From Aquila chrysaetos chrysaetos (taxonomy: Eukaryota > Chordata > Aves > Accipitriformes > Accipitridae): DNA of 64,000 nucleotides. Both the position numbers and the translations under genes were made by a program. Shown here piece by piece: positions 1-13,400 of this stretch. Below the pieces are notes generated by a model. That model was not told where the DNA came from and ran no database searches. It was given only the letters and a program-made list of their open reading frames with translations. The DNA is taken from positions 10,758,041 to 10,822,040 of the forward strand of contig NC_044011.1 in assembly GCF_900496995.4 (NCBI RefSeq). The letters run 5' to 3'. The first letter of the stretch is position 1, and every line of letters begins with the position of its first letter.

Positions 1-1227
1 CAGGTGTGGTCTCACAAGAGCAGAGTAGAGGGGGAGAATCACCTCCCTCAACCTGCTGGTCACTCTTCTTTTGATGCAGCCCAGGATACGGTTGACTTTC
101 TGGGCTGCAAACACACATTGCTGGGTCATGTTGAGTTTCTCATCAACCAACACCCCCAAGTCCTTCTCCTCAGGGCTGTTCTCAATCCACTCATTGCCCA
201 ACCTGTATTTGTGCTTAGGATTGCCCCGACCCATGGGCAGGACCTTGCACTTGGCTTTGTTGTACTTCATGAAGTTCACATGGGCCCATCCCTCTAGCCT
301 GCCAAGGTCCCTCTGGATGGCATCCCTTCCCTCCAGTTTGTTGACCACACCACACAGCTTGGTGTCATCAGCAAGCTTGCTGAGGGTGCACTCAATCCCA
401 CTGTCCATATCACTGACAAAGATATTAAACAGCACCGGTCCCAGTACTGACCCCTGAGGAGCACCACTCGTCACGGGTCTCCACTCACGCTTCATGCTGT
501 TGACTTCAACTCTTTGAGTGCAGCCATCCAGCCAATTCCTTATCCACCGAGTGGTCCATCCATCAAACCCATGTCTCTTCAATTTAGAGACAAGGATGTT
601 GTGCGGGACAGTGTCAAATGCTTTGCACAAGTCCAGGTAGATGACGTCCATTGCTCTTCCCTTACCCACCAATGCTATAACCCTGTCATAGAAGGCCACC
701 AAATTTGTCAGGCATGATTTGCCCTTAGTGAAGCCATCTTGGCTGTCACCAGTCACCACCTTATTTTCCATGTGCCTTAGCATAGTTTCCAGAAGGATCT
801 GCTCCATGGTCTTGCTGGGCACAGAGGTGAGACTGACTGGCCTGTAGTTCCCTGGGTCTTCTTTTTTTTCCCTTTTTAAAAATGGGGTTATGTTTCCCCT
901 TTTCCAGTCAATGGGAACTTCCCTGGGCTGCCACAACTTCTCAAATATGCTGGATAGTGGCTTAGCCACTTCATCTGCCAGTTCCCTCAGGACCCATGGA
1001 TGCATCTCATCAGATCCCATGGACTTGTGCGCCTTCAGGTTCCTTAGATGGTCTTGAATCTGATCTTCTCCTGCAGTGGGTGGTTTTTCATTCTCCCAGA
1101 CCCTGCCTTTGCCTTCTGCAACTTGGGCAGTATGGCTGGAGCACTCGCTGGTGAAGACTGAGGCAAAAAAGTTGTTGAGTACCTCAGCCCTCTCCATGTC
1201 TTGGGTAACCAGGTCTCCAGTTTCCTT
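1..1227 (-). pseudogene. CR1 ORF2 reverse transcriptase domain, partial and decayed
   Basis: On the minus strand the reverse transcriptase of the same CR1 copy can be followed in pieces. The first catalytic block reads [14 protein letters not shown] (around 600-650). The YxDD-type block reads LADDT (about 361-375), where CR1 usually has FADD. Beyond it lie the thumb and the C-terminal segment around the NKAKCKVL motif, which reaches position 1. Several stops interrupt the reading, so no functional protein can be made. The 3' end of the element, including its short terminal repeats, is outside the window. Confidence 0.9.
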
Positions 1228-1517
1228 TCAGAAAGGGCCCACATTTTCCCTAGTCTTCCTTTCATCACCAACGTACCTATAGAAGCTTTTCTTGTTGCCT
1301 TTGACGTCCCTGGCCAGATTTAATTCTATCAGGGCTATAGCTTTCCTAACCTGATCCTTGGCTGCTCGGACAATTTCTCTGCATTCCTCACAGGCTACCT
1401 GTCCTTGCTTCCACCCTCTGTAGGCTTCCTTTTTGTGTTTGAGTTTGTCCAGGAGCAGCTTGTTCATCCATGCAGGCCTCCTGGTGTTTTTGCCTGACTT
1501 CTCTTTGTTGAGATACA

Positions 1518-2117
1518 TCACTCCTGAGCTTGCAGGAGGTGATACTTGAATATTAACCAGCTTTCTTGGGCCCCTCTTCCCTCTGGGGCTTTATCCCATG
1601 GTACTCTACCAAGGAGATCCCTGAAGAGGCCAAAGTCTGCTCTCCTGAAGTCCAGGGTAGTGAGCTTGCTGTGCACCCTCCTCGCTGCCCCAAGGATCTT
1701 GAACTCCACCATTTCATGGTCACTGCAGCCAAGGCTGCCCTTGAGCTTCACATTCCCCACCAGCCCCTCCTTGGTGGTGAGAACAAGGTCCAGCATAGCA
1801 CCGCTCCTCATTGGGTCCTCTATCACTTGGAGAAGGAAGTTATCATCAACGCATTCCAGGAACCTCCTGGATTGCTTATGCCCTGCTGTGTTGTCCCCGC
1901 AACAGACATCGGGGTGGTTGAAGTTCCCCATGAGGACCAGGGTTTGTGAATGTGAGGCTGCTCCTATCTGTCTATAGAGGGTCTCATCTGCTTGGTCTTC
2001 CTGGTCGGGTGGCCTGTAGCAGACCCCCCCTGTAATGTCACCTGTCCCTGCCCTCCCTTTAATCCTGACCCATAAGCTCTCGGTTGGCCCCTCATCCATT
2101 CCCAGGCGGAGCTCCAT
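1518..2117 (-). pseudogene. CR1 ORF2 endonuclease domain, broken
   Basis: An open frame of about 199 codons on the minus strand matches the C-terminal two thirds of the CR1 apurinic-type endonuclease. Visible landmarks are ESLWVRIKG, the CYRPPDQ motif, MGNFNHPDVC (normally GDFN, so the usual Asp is Asn here), the catalytic-type CSDHEMVEF motif and the LDFRRADFGLF segment. The frame closes at a stop near 1518. The linker towards the reverse transcriptase continues in another frame at 1228-1521 (landmarks [27 protein letters not shown]). The frame change and the altered GDFN residue indicate an inactive relic. The first Met is not a real start, because homology extends upstream of it. Confidence 0.9.
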
Positions 2118-2175
2118 GCACTCCAGCTGGTCATTGACATCAATGGATTTACCCTTTTCTCTCTCTCCTTAGTCT

Positions 2176-4306
2176 TTTCAGTTTGTTTCCCTCCCACCAG
2201 TTTCAGTCTGCAGTCCTCCAGCTGCATAAGATGCTACTCCAACGTGACTAGCAAAGCTCATTCTGCGTTGTGGGACAGCTGAGGGCAATTTCCTGACCTT
2301 GGCTGGTATCACAGAGATGCCTTGGCTTCCATCGGAAAAATGGTTCACTAATTGCTGGCCTAGCTTGTTATTGCTCATCAAAACTCCTTCTGTCATGTTG
2401 CTTCACTAATGTACAACAGTCTCATCCGGTACATCCCATTTCTTGGCCAAGGAAGTTATATATAACTTTCTTCCCCTGACAACCCTCCCTCCCCATCATT
2501 AACCTTTGTGTGCTCCCCTGAGCAACATAACATTCATAGAAATGCCATTATAGCAATGTTATGGCACTTGAACAAGTTGCTTATGAATAAAGCAGCTGGC
2601 TGTGGAAATGTATGTTTCAGCATACTCATCTCTGCTGATAGGTCTAGTTTTGACTTTACAAAATCATTAGTCCAGAGTCATATATCCTAAGAGGCATAGC
2701 ATAAGTTAGGGCCCAGCTTCTCTGTGGAACCTGTTGTGTGAACTTTACCTGGCCAGAACTGTCATTAACATATACTTAATGAAGTGGAAAGATAATGGAA
2801 TACTGGTATAAATGAACTGGCCATTTCTATATTTCTTCTGTTGCCACATACCTCTTCCTGTGTGCACTTTATGCGTCTGTATTTATAGCAGGAATGATCC
2901 TGAATAAGCAGAGCTGCTTAGGCTGGCTAGGTGACTTATGGAGCCTGTTTCTCACCAGGTAAATAAAATCCTATGGATTTGGGAACAGCTATCTGATGTT
3001 TCAGAAGAGTGCCAATAATTACTGATTGGGTTTCATCCAGAATTATACTCTAGGATTCTAGTGAAGCAACCCCACTTTTTTGGATAAGCTGGGCTAAATT
3101 CTCAGGTTCTCCCTTGCTCAAGAAGAGCAATGAGAAAGACCTAGGTAAGATAACAAGCTGTGAGAACCCAGGTTGCCAACTACCTTTTACAAAGCACACA
3201 CATCATGATGTTCGTTCCTGACAGAATGGGACACATCAGTCTTCTCCAAACACTGCCATCCCAAAGTCTTTGCCTTTAGTCTCAGTGAAAAGTTAAAGTC
3301 ACACGTCATAATTTTGTATATGTATAAAAATGGATGTATATGCATATGCATGTATGCAGGCATAAAGGATACTACTGTGTACTGATAGATGGACATTTTA
3401 TGTAGGTCTTTTCTTTTCAATAAGAAAATCACAATTTCTTTATGAAATACTTGTAGTGTATTCAGTATGTCACCTCCAGGCTGCTGTGTGCTAACAATTT
3501 GCGGCTGTTTTCCTTAGTTCAAATAACGATTTCTAACATGACTATTGCTGGCATTTAAGCTCTAGACCTAGCTTGTTACAGGACAGGAACCTTGTTCACA
3601 TCTGTTGTCGTCACTGAACCATAGGGCCAATGCCACAGTAAATATGGTCTGAGAGCCAGGCATTGCTACCCAACGCTGAACAAGGCAAACGCTGCAATGA
3701 CACGACAGTGTAATTTGAAATGCATCAGTCCTTTCAGTTCTGTCAAGACCACTTGTCAAAGGACTGTAATTCTAACATACATGGTCCTATTTTGTAAATA
3801 GTGATCTTAGACAGTGCTTCTCCTATTTTGAATTTTGGGGCATATTTTGCCCCTATTGGGATGGAAGCAAATTTTTACTTAAATTCCAATTTTCTACATC
3901 ATCTTCTCTTTGAGTTATAAAAGGAAGTTCTAGCAAAGAAGCCAGGAAAGTGAATCCTGCTGTCTTCACTCACTTTGTCAGCTAAAATGGCAGCTGCTGT
4001 GAAATACCATTGGCCCTCAGGCTAGTTTCTGATGTTTCCCACAAGTTGTTAAAGTAGGAGTGTTGCAAATGAAAGACCTGACTCATTGTTTTGCAAACTT
4101 CTTTTTCTCAGCCCATGTCTTTCCAGCCAGTTCCCTTTTACCCTCTTGCAATTAACAAAGTAGGTATGGGACTGACAGTCTTGTTCGGGTGTGACACTTC
4201 GAGAGTGTTGCCCACCACATAAAGAGAATGCATTTTAACACAACTGAACCTGCAGAAGATTAAGAAAGTTTAGAAAAAAAGATTTAGTTCAAACAGATGA
4301 CAATAC
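2176..4306. other. Probable SLC22A3 intron 5 sequence, nothing else recognised
   Basis: This stretch separates the truncated 5' end of the CR1 copy from the donor of SLC22A3 exon 5. It is AT-rich and ordinary. I looked on the minus strand for SLC22A3 exon 6, which should encode a segment like PSFLDLVRTPQ, and found no trace, so the rest of the gene must lie to the left of the window. A 72-codon minus-strand open frame at 2178-2396 resembles nothing I know and is probably chance. Confidence 0.6.
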
Positions 4307-4424
4307 CTCTGAGTAATGTGGTGAGAGATATTTCCCATTGTGTTTTGCAATGCTGTGCATGATTTTTAAGGCCTTCTCTCCCTTTTTGCGTGTCAGGAGC
4401 CAACGTGGAGATTCAGGAACCACC
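4307..4424 (-). CDS. SLC22A3: SLC22A3 exon 5 (PESPRWL signature, intracellular loop)
   Basis: This exon is 118 nt between acceptor TTCTTAACAG and donor GTATTG. It completes the split Trp codon and reads [19 protein letters not shown], then a segment ending [12 protein letters not shown], about residues 280-319. PESPRWL is the SLC22 hallmark at the start of the large intracellular loop after TM6. It is the last exon of this gene visible in the window. Confidence 0.96.
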
Positions 4425-7400
4425 CTGTTAAGAACACAGAAGTGATAAATAGGGAGGTTGCCCTTCAACATCATAAGTAAACCAAAGTGCTTCGCCTTTT
4501 GTCTGTGTTAATACACAGCACACCGATTTTTCAGTCTTTGGGATACAGAAACTCTTTTGTGGACTGCTTTTCCAGGCAGTCTCCTGTAAAATATCTGATC
4601 CTTGTGAGCAAGAAAGAAGAAAATAGACTGTATCAATACTCTATAAAGCTGAAAGAAATCTAACTATTATATTTGCACAATTGATGTCCAAAGTATGATA
4701 ACCAACAAGCAAACAAGGTGCCCGTAGAACAGCAAGGAACAATGAAAGTCAATACTAACCACACATAGTACCAAGTACAGGCAGATGAGGAAACTTCTAG
4801 CTATATCGTTGTAAGATAGACACACACACACACTCAAATGTATACATATTTTATAAACTGAACACAAAGCAATACTACCGATCGGTGTTTCAGTTTCTGC
4901 TAGCCTAGGGTTAAGGCAATGTTTAAGGAAACGATGTGCAGGAAGAGGGTATGTGGATGAGTTTCTTTGGATCCAGCCCACAGGATGGCTGCACTCCATT
5001 GGGACAGATGTTCACCATGGCATAGTGCTCTGCTTTCTCATTAGCTGTACTGCCCAACTCATGGGACCTGTAGGGCAAGTTCAGGCTTGAACTGAGTACA
5101 TAATTAGAGGTAAAGGTGGGGTGCCATGGCTGATGGGAAAAGCAGACTTTGGTCAAGCTAACCGGATAAGCAGCCCTGGGCTAAGCAGCCGCAGAGCAGG
5201 GTTTTGTGGAGGGCCAGCTGTGGCTGAGGAAAGAGGCAAACCTTGGGCAGAAAAAGGAAAGTAATGCATGTCTGCGATTCACAAAAAAGAATTTAAAATG
5301 CCAAAATCAACAATATGCAGGTATCCTCTTCCTCACTACAACATCTTGCACACTGGAGACTTGGGACCACAGCAGGAGTCTCAAGGTGCCTGAATAGCAA
5401 TAGCAATAACGACAAGAGCAACGACTGCAACGTTACCAGTAGTAGAGCAGGAAGAGGAAGTTTGGCAGTGAAATGGCCAGCTGGATGCCCTGCCAGGTGG
5501 GAACCAAGTATGCAATTCCAGGGAGAATCATAATTCCCAGGGTGAAGAATATCTGAATCACGATCCCAACAATCCGCTGGTCAGAACCAACAATCTCCGT
5601 CACTGAGCAGAGAAAGCCAAAATAAACAACACAGAAACAAACGTAACTCCAAAGAAAAATATTAGTGGTGGAACATAAGGAAGGAGAGCACTATAACAGG
5701 TCACAAGTCTGTCTAGCCCAGCGTCTTGCCTTCAGCAGTGTAAGCATGTCATTGAGACTGCCCAGGGCAAGCACGGGTGACATCTCCTCATCAATTCACC
5801 GACTGTTCTTCAGCTAGAGGGGTTTCTGACAGTATGTTTGCTAATGAATTAAATAGGACCAGAACAGGGGTTTGAGACTGCATCATGATCATGCTTAGTA
5901 GCAAATTGTTAGCACTCTCCCTGGCACAGTTTTGGCCCATGCCCCAGACTAGAAGATGCTCCGGGCAGGTAATATGGACAAGGCATCTGTGGGTAAAAGA
6001 GTTGAGCCATACCACGCTAGTTGCTCTGAGGGCTAAGGTATGGTCCACAGTTTGTTTTATTTACTAGAACAAACATAGACTTTGCTGGGGTTTTTTTAAT
6101 CATTTGGTGGATTTTTTAATTTTGTGAATGTGTCTAATCGCTTCTGAAACCCATGTAATCCTAAATTTCAGGCAATATCCCATGGCTGTGAGCTCCATGG
6201 TTGATATGAGCAGTGAATCAAGAAGTGCCTCTTGTTTGCTTCAAAACTGTCACCACTACCTAGCCTTCAGAGTAAAAGCAGAGGGTTTTACCTTGGTTTA
6301 TAATACATGGAAAACACTTTTTTTTAATTATTATTTTACTAAAGGAGAAACAATTTTACAAGTAACAGTGATTCATTTCAGCTGGCAATGCAGAAAAATA
6401 TGACACCATTACTATATTTATTGACTATTCATCACATCTGCATGGCTCAGGGGCAACTCTACTGCCTAAAGGTAGCTGCTCAGCACCGGCCCGGGAGGAG
6501 CTGGGTTGTATGTAAGAGCAAAGAGAGGTTCTTGGGGCAGCCTGTTGTGGTTCTGAAGCACAGATCAGTACCTTGGGAGATGGGCAATCATCATCCTGGT
6601 GCAACCAAACTAATGATCTGTACAGGCCTCTTAAAAAATGCTGGGTTGGTAAATACTCTGGGTGATCCTGGGACATAAGAGTAGATCCCTGAAGGAATCT
6701 AGATGGAATAACTCTCTCCAAGAATTAAGCACCTTGCTTAGGGCTGTGGTAATACATTGTCCCTCAGGATGCTGTATCTCTGAACCTTTCCCTAAAGTCA
6801 GGCAGTCTGATCTGAGCATTGCAAAACATTCCTTTCTGTTAAAACTTGGCCATTTTAAGGAAGCCATGGGTCTGTCATAAAACATTTTGCTGGTTAGAGC
6901 ACTTGCCAAACTTTTAGGATAAGATCTCGGTTTCAAATTAGGCCATGTGCTTAGAAGTGAGGGGAAAAGCAGCTTCTGGCCCTTTCACTGGATCTTGGAC
7001 CTGAGTTGCTCAGCAGTGTAACTTTGCCCAGAAAACTGAGGTGCTTCTGGGCTTTAGATGCTGAGAGGGCTAGACAGGTATGTTTGTGCATACATCACTG
7101 CAGCGTTCCCAGGTCTCACTGTAACTGTTTACATCTGGTTGCAATTCTGCTCTCACTCATCTAAATTCCACTAGGAATTTTAAAAAATTGTCACAGGCCT
7201 CACAGACTACAGTGATGGTACAAGTTTTTGCACTATATAATGATGCTATCACTGTGTTTTGGATTATCACAGTAGATTACTGAATGGTTGATTTTCTTTT
7301 TAAGCAAATCTGATGTCTCATCTCTAGTAGGATGCTTTCCTCAATGTCTTGCTATTTCATGCTCTAGAGAGGAGTTTCCCTTTCTGAACCCGGCAGTCAT

Positions 7401-10400
7401 TCAAGATGCCACAACGATACCCTTTTCTCATGAAAAGTCAGCTTGCTATGCGAGGAGCTTCATCGCTGGGCCATGACTATAGCCTATGAAAGAGTCTGGA
7501 TCCCTGCTGTTTTGATGCTATTTATAAAAAAGCTTCCCTTCCTTTTCCCTTTTCAGGAAATAATAATCCTAACATGGACCCTGGTGTCCAGCCTAGCACT
7601 AAGCAAATTCTCCCAGCTAAAGAATGAAGAGCAGTCATCCAAGTGTCTGTTCTCCCAGTGAGGAAAAGCAGTTAACTCCTCTGAGCATCTGTGGAAGATG
7701 TTCAGAATCTGCCAAAATTAACCATGTCCCTCTTTGTGTATCCGGTTTATTCGGGGCTTGCTCTGTAGATTTTGATCACCTTGGTGATCTTCTATGTAAT
7801 AAGAAAACCTTTATATATACACATTCTAATAATCCACTTCTTAATTATTTATGTTAATCCCTCCCCATTGGAGTCCATACATTAGACAGCCACAAAAGTT
7901 CTCAAATAACATCAACAGAAAGTGTTGGCTTGCTACTGATATTGCCTATGGCCAGCTGCTCACAGGCGTATTGAAGTTCCACAGTGCTGGGTACAAAAGG
8001 AGAGCTTGGACAGTTCTGAAGGAACTGTTAGTCTGCCCTTGTGCACTTCTTCCTCACTCTTCTCCATGGGATCCTATGAGGTCAGGCAGGCACATACACT
8101 GCTGCTCATTTCCATCCTATATCAGTACTGAATAACAGAAAGAGTTTGCACTTGCTGCCATTCTCAGAGGCCACCTCTGTACCAGTAAATTAACAGACAT
8201 TGCCAGGTAAGGAAACACTATACTGTTTAGTTGCTAGAAAGGTCCTTAGCATGGTCTGGACAAAGGCCAGTGACTTCTTCCCCAAACATTCAGTTCAGGC
8301 ATGAGCCCAGACCATGGATGCCAAGCTAAAATTTGCATGCAGGCACCTTGTCTTGGAGGACAAATGCATTAACTAGGATGGACTTGGGTTATTCATTGTC
8401 TGCTGACCTCAGGGCCAGTGCTTTATTCCCAAGAAAAAAATATTAACAAGAGCAGATGTAGCCAGACTCCTTGTCCTCCAAAAATCCCTCACTTTTCCTA
8501 ACCGGAAAAGAAAGAAGATAACAGCTCTCACCAATCACGTAGCATGTCATCCAGGTTCCCTTGCCAAACACGCCTTGGAGAAAACGGAAGATCAAAAATA
8601 CAGTAAAGTTTGGTGCGAATGCCACTATGATACCACATATCCCAACCCCGAGACAGGAGAGCAAGTAGATGAGGATTCTGCCATATCTGTTGAAAAAGGA
8701 AAAGAAAGTGAAAATCATGAAAAGACACAAAGAATTTTTTTTTTTCTGGCATCTCATTTTAATGCTAGATCTGGAAGTGTCTTTTTGAGACTGGCCTTGT
8801 TCTGAAGAGAGGCTGCCTGAAACTTTTTATTGTTGGCCCTTGGGATATGGGACTCTTTTCCCTGTGGCAGTTATCATTGCCTTTATGTCACTAATTTTAA
8901 AACTGGTGATGTCTGCACCAGGCCCCCTTTTATTTTAGAAAACAATTTGTATCTAAACTGTGGCCCATATGTTAAAGTTCAGATTTTTGATCCAGTTGAA
9001 ATAAGGGCAACTTTGTTTGTGGATTTCTGTTTTCACAAATTAGTTTCCTAATAGTAATTACAGCCAGCTCTGTGAAAGTAAGTAATTTCTTCTTCAATTA
9101 CTTTATGTGATTTTCCAGTGTTTTGTTTAGGTTTAGACGGTTTGTTTTCAAAGTCTGCCTAACATATTCATGAGTCTCATTTTCCACCAAAAAACATCAT
9201 TATTAATAGGTGTCCCTGAGGTAAGCCATAATTCCAAAAAAACTGCCAACAAAACTTCCCTGTGGTTTCATGGCAACTGTGTCCTTGGAACACAACTAGA
9301 ATTTCCATTTTGATCTCTTCTCCATTGTTATTGTTGCTGTTTTAAGAAGAAGAAACTTTGAGTAGTGATGTAGCTGTTTATCTTACCAAAAAGTATTTGA
9401 GAGAATATTTGTTTTTTCATTTTGTTCAAAAGGTTTCATGAGAAGAATTTATACAGGACAAAAATCAGGGTATTTTCAACCTGGTCCATTCTTTTGAGTG
9501 CTGTCAAGGAGACAGAAGTCTAATGGTCTGGCTGTAGCACATCCCCCCAGTGTAACCAATGTACAACATTCATAGTTGTACAGTAGTTACATTATCCTTA
9601 AAACATAAGTACTCCTAGACATATTATTTTATTTTAATAATTAGCTGTAATATCTCTACTCTTACACAGTCTTCAGGTGCTAGTAGGCTGCCCAGCCAGA
9701 CACTGAGCAGAGATATCTTAAGTTAGCCAGTGCCATGGAATCTTTTCTGCCTTATTTTTTCCCTTATTACTATATCCCTTGGAAAGATGAGGTTTTCCTT
9801 GAAAGTACTTTTGTTTGCTAGTTCAAAATTTGTTATCTGAGATGACATTCCAGATAATTCTGTATTTCTGCCTACAAAGAAATCGTACTTCAAGTTATTA
9901 TTACTATTATTACAGATATCAAAGAAAAATAAAACAGGCAGAAAGACAGAATTTTATGAACTGAAGAAATATGCTAATATGCTCTGCCATTGAAAGCATC
10001 AGGGGTGCTCTCAGCCAATGCATAGGTTGACTACTGTTAATTATCAGCACAAAGCACAAACCAGGCTCCCTCCTTCGAGAGCGAGGTAGACCTTACAGGA
10101 GCTCCCGGCTCTGGGGCTGCTCAAGCCTGAGTATCACCCGCATCTTTTCCTTGGTATTCATCCAGCTCTAACAGAGTTGAGGACCAGCTGGAGGGAGCTC
10201 TGACCTCGGTGGTAAGTGTATGAGTCCAGCCTGTGAATGGAGAGAGTTACCATACTGAGTCCCTTCCTTCTTTCCTCAAGTAGCTGCTTTCTTCATCAGT
10301 GGTGCCTATTAAACATACCCCAGTAAACACCAGTCCAGAAAACTCCTCTGAATGCTTCCTTTTCATTTCTGTGTACTTCTGCCCTTCCTGGGTCCAGATG

Positions 10401-13400
10401 TGTACAGAAAACATCGGAAACCACAACAAAAGCTCTTTTCATGGCATTGTAAAGTCCAAACAGGATCAGTAAGTATGATCGTGTGAAGTTTCCAGCCCAA
10501 AAGGAAATGAAGATTACATTGGCTGGGTTTTGTCAACCCAGGCAGGGGATGTTTATCCGAAGTGAATTAAACCTCTGAAGTGTTGATGCATGCATACTGC
10601 ATGCATATTTCACCTCTGAACAAAACAAAGGACAGCAGCATTTATACAGTACCTGTCTGCAGCGTAGCCCAGGGTGAACGCGCCAGCCAGAAACCCCAGA
10701 TTGAGGACAGCCTGTGAGAGATCCAGCATCCAGGCATTGCCACACACGAGGTTATACTGTGGGAATAAGGGAGAGGCATAAACACCCCAGGTGGGTCACT
10801 CATCATCCTCAGGTCAAAACATTATAGAAACTGCATAGAGCTGGATGGGAAGGGGAAGGGAAAAGAGAAGAGGAAGGGAAAGGGGAAATTCAAATGTGCT
10901 TGTTCAACGCCAAGCACCAGTGGGCCAGGGAAGTGCAACCATAGCAAGCACTCTTCAAGCTATCGTGAAGATAGGGGGAAAGCTCCTCCTTGCCAAAAGG
11001 ATGCTGTGTTTCATACATCAGTTGTCCGGATATGGAAAGCAAATCGGTCTTTTGCAAACCAAATGCAATGCCGTTAAATATGCTGCCAAGGCAAAGCCAT
11101 GACTTTGTTTAGTGTAGAGTAAGGGTGCACAGCTACAGCCAATGAAAACATCAGTTTATAGAAATGGTTCAATTATTTTTCTTAGTGCCTTCTAGATAAA
11201 AGCAAAAACATGTTGTCTCTGAGGAAACTGAAAACAGATCTCAGATCAACTTCTGACACACTGAATATGTATTTTCTTGGTGTAGCTTTCCCAGACTTTT
11301 CTACTCCTTATGCTGCAGTAGCCATAACTCCCTAACACAATGTTACATTGGTGCATATCTGAAGAATTCATTAACAGGGATGGGGATGGGCAGGGGTGAA
11401 GGGAAGAGGGAAGTGGGGGAGAGAAAGGAATTCAAAGAAACTAGGAATTAACACTAAAATGAAACCAAAAATAGTTATCCAGACAGCATGTCATTGGAAA
11501 TTACTTTAGAGGTTCTTTGAGCATAAAGAAATACCAACTGCTGCCTGCCAAGTTCTGCAAGACCTTATGGGAGTCAGAAGGTTTCGATCCATAGTTGGGG
11601 TAACCTTAGGAACAATGCGACTTCAGGACCAAGGGAAGTCACAGACAACAGCAGCTGCTGCCATTTACCTGAGAGAGACCCTTTTGCTTTCAGGCATGAG
11701 CTATAAGAAATGTTTTCATTGCTAACAAGGTGCTGGTTGTTGAAGCACACACAGCTTTGTCTCATTTGTGCTCACCAGCATACGTACCACAATACCAGTG
11801 CTCAACCACTGTGCTTGGACAAAGTGGCCACAGGGGTGTTTAGAGAGAAGATTAAAAGCCTCTTCTGCCACTCACAATTCTCCAGACTCTGAAATTTAGT
11901 GCTGTGAGCCTGAGCTCTGTCTTAGCCCATTTGCCTGCTGTAACTCCCAGCAAGTATTACCTCGGGCTGGGATTTCAGACGTGCTTACACCTGAGACACA
12001 GCAGGCACCCAGACTTAAGATTTCACTGAGCTTGAATCTGGACCCTTAAATTTTTATTTATGTACCTACATAAGAAACAGTTTCTTTTAATATTCTGAAC
12101 TCCACACAGGTGCCATTCACACTCATTTCTACAGGCTATTCTTCACTTTTTAAAATGAAACTCCTCAGTTTTGGTTCCAAATGTACTATTAGCACTGTCA
12201 CTGACAGTAACTACAGCAGAATCATTGTTGTTAGTTATGATGATTTTACCAGAAGTCCAGGATTTGGGTTTGTTTGTGGCTTTTTTTTTTCTTGAAGCCA
12301 CAGGTCTGGAAATTTTGTGACTGAGAACTGCAGTTTCCAGCCCTCACAACTGTGAAGAAAAACTTGGCTAGTAACTTCATAGGTCCCCAACCCGATAGAT
12401 ATCCCACCTCCACTGACTTTAAACAAACTCATGGTTTTGATGTCAACACGGTGACTCTGCGGAGCCAAGCCAGGCCATCAGCACCTGGCTTCCACTTCTG
12501 TAAATCTTGAGCAGGAGCTGCAGAAACCTCAGCTTCCTCCGAGAGGAGTAAAACCTGCTCTCTGCTGTCATATTCAAGGGCTATCGCAATGCTTTCCTAA
12601 AATAGCCTGAACATGGAGCAGCGCTTTCAAACTTCAAACACTGCTTAATCTCTTGCTTCTTGAAACTATGACAACCCTGACAAATAGTATAAAAAGTTGC
12701 AGCTTTAGAAAGGAGAGTTTTTTCGTGAGAATGACCATTAAAAGAAGATTTTAGAAGGCAATGCAATTGACTGCACTGACGGCACCGGCTGGGGCTCTCA
12801 GAGGAGCATCTGAAGCCACCTGTACAGGGCAATACAGCTTACCAGAGAGCTAAAGACTAGCTATGAGAAAATACTGTCTTCAAAAGTGCGCTGCTGAAGC
12901 ATAACAAAAAGAAATAATCACATGAAGAGATAGGCAGAGAGGGCAAGCAGGAAAAGCAGCTTCACATGGGCTCAGGGAAACCGCTCGGACTTAGCCAGAG
13001 CTGTACTCAGCTAGACACCTCACAGGACACGCGTCTGGTGCGGGTCCCCCAGCCAGGCCTGTGCTGGACACCCTGGCACTGCCACGTATGCACCAACGGG
13101 ACCGTCTGGGCAGCTGCTGCACTTGTTATATTCGCGAAGAGGTATATACGTTGCCTGGTCGGTGGGTCACCGGCACGGCTCCTCTGGCCGGCTTGGCCTG
13201 CATTTCAGGCCCAGGTGTTACGTTCAGGTGCTGAACGTGGCTGCTCAGCTGCGCTGTCGCACCGCGCAGCCACAGCTCTCCCGCGACCTCGGAGCGCAGC
13301 GCGGGTCTTTGCCTCTCCTTGCCCGTCTCTCCACACAGCTGCACTCTTCCCTGCGGGTTTTTGGTCAGAGCAGTGGCAGCAGGAGAGACCCCGCGCTCTG

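Larger units (their letters stand above)
1..2175 (-). mobile_element. CR1 LINE, 5'-truncated copy running off the left edge
   Basis: Read on the minus strand, this block encodes the endonuclease and then the reverse transcriptase of a CR1 non-LTR retrotransposon, the dominant LINE of birds and reptiles. Similarity begins at about 2170, in the middle of the endonuclease domain, so the 5' end is truncated as in most CR1 copies. It continues without a break to position 1, so the 3' end lies outside the window. Frame changes and stops show that the copy is dead. It lies downstream of SLC22A3 exon 5, probably within intron 5, because no later exon of that gene is seen between it and exon 5. The family call is firm; the subfamily is not determined. 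Confidence 0.95.

Noticed and set aside
1546-1977. Plus-strand open frames across the CR1 endonuclease
   Set aside because: These are antisense shadows of the CR1 ORF2 on the minus strand.
2178-2396. 72-codon minus-strand frame beside the CR1 5' truncation point
   Set aside because: It does not match the upstream part of the CR1 endonuclease or any SLC22A3 exon. It is probably chance.
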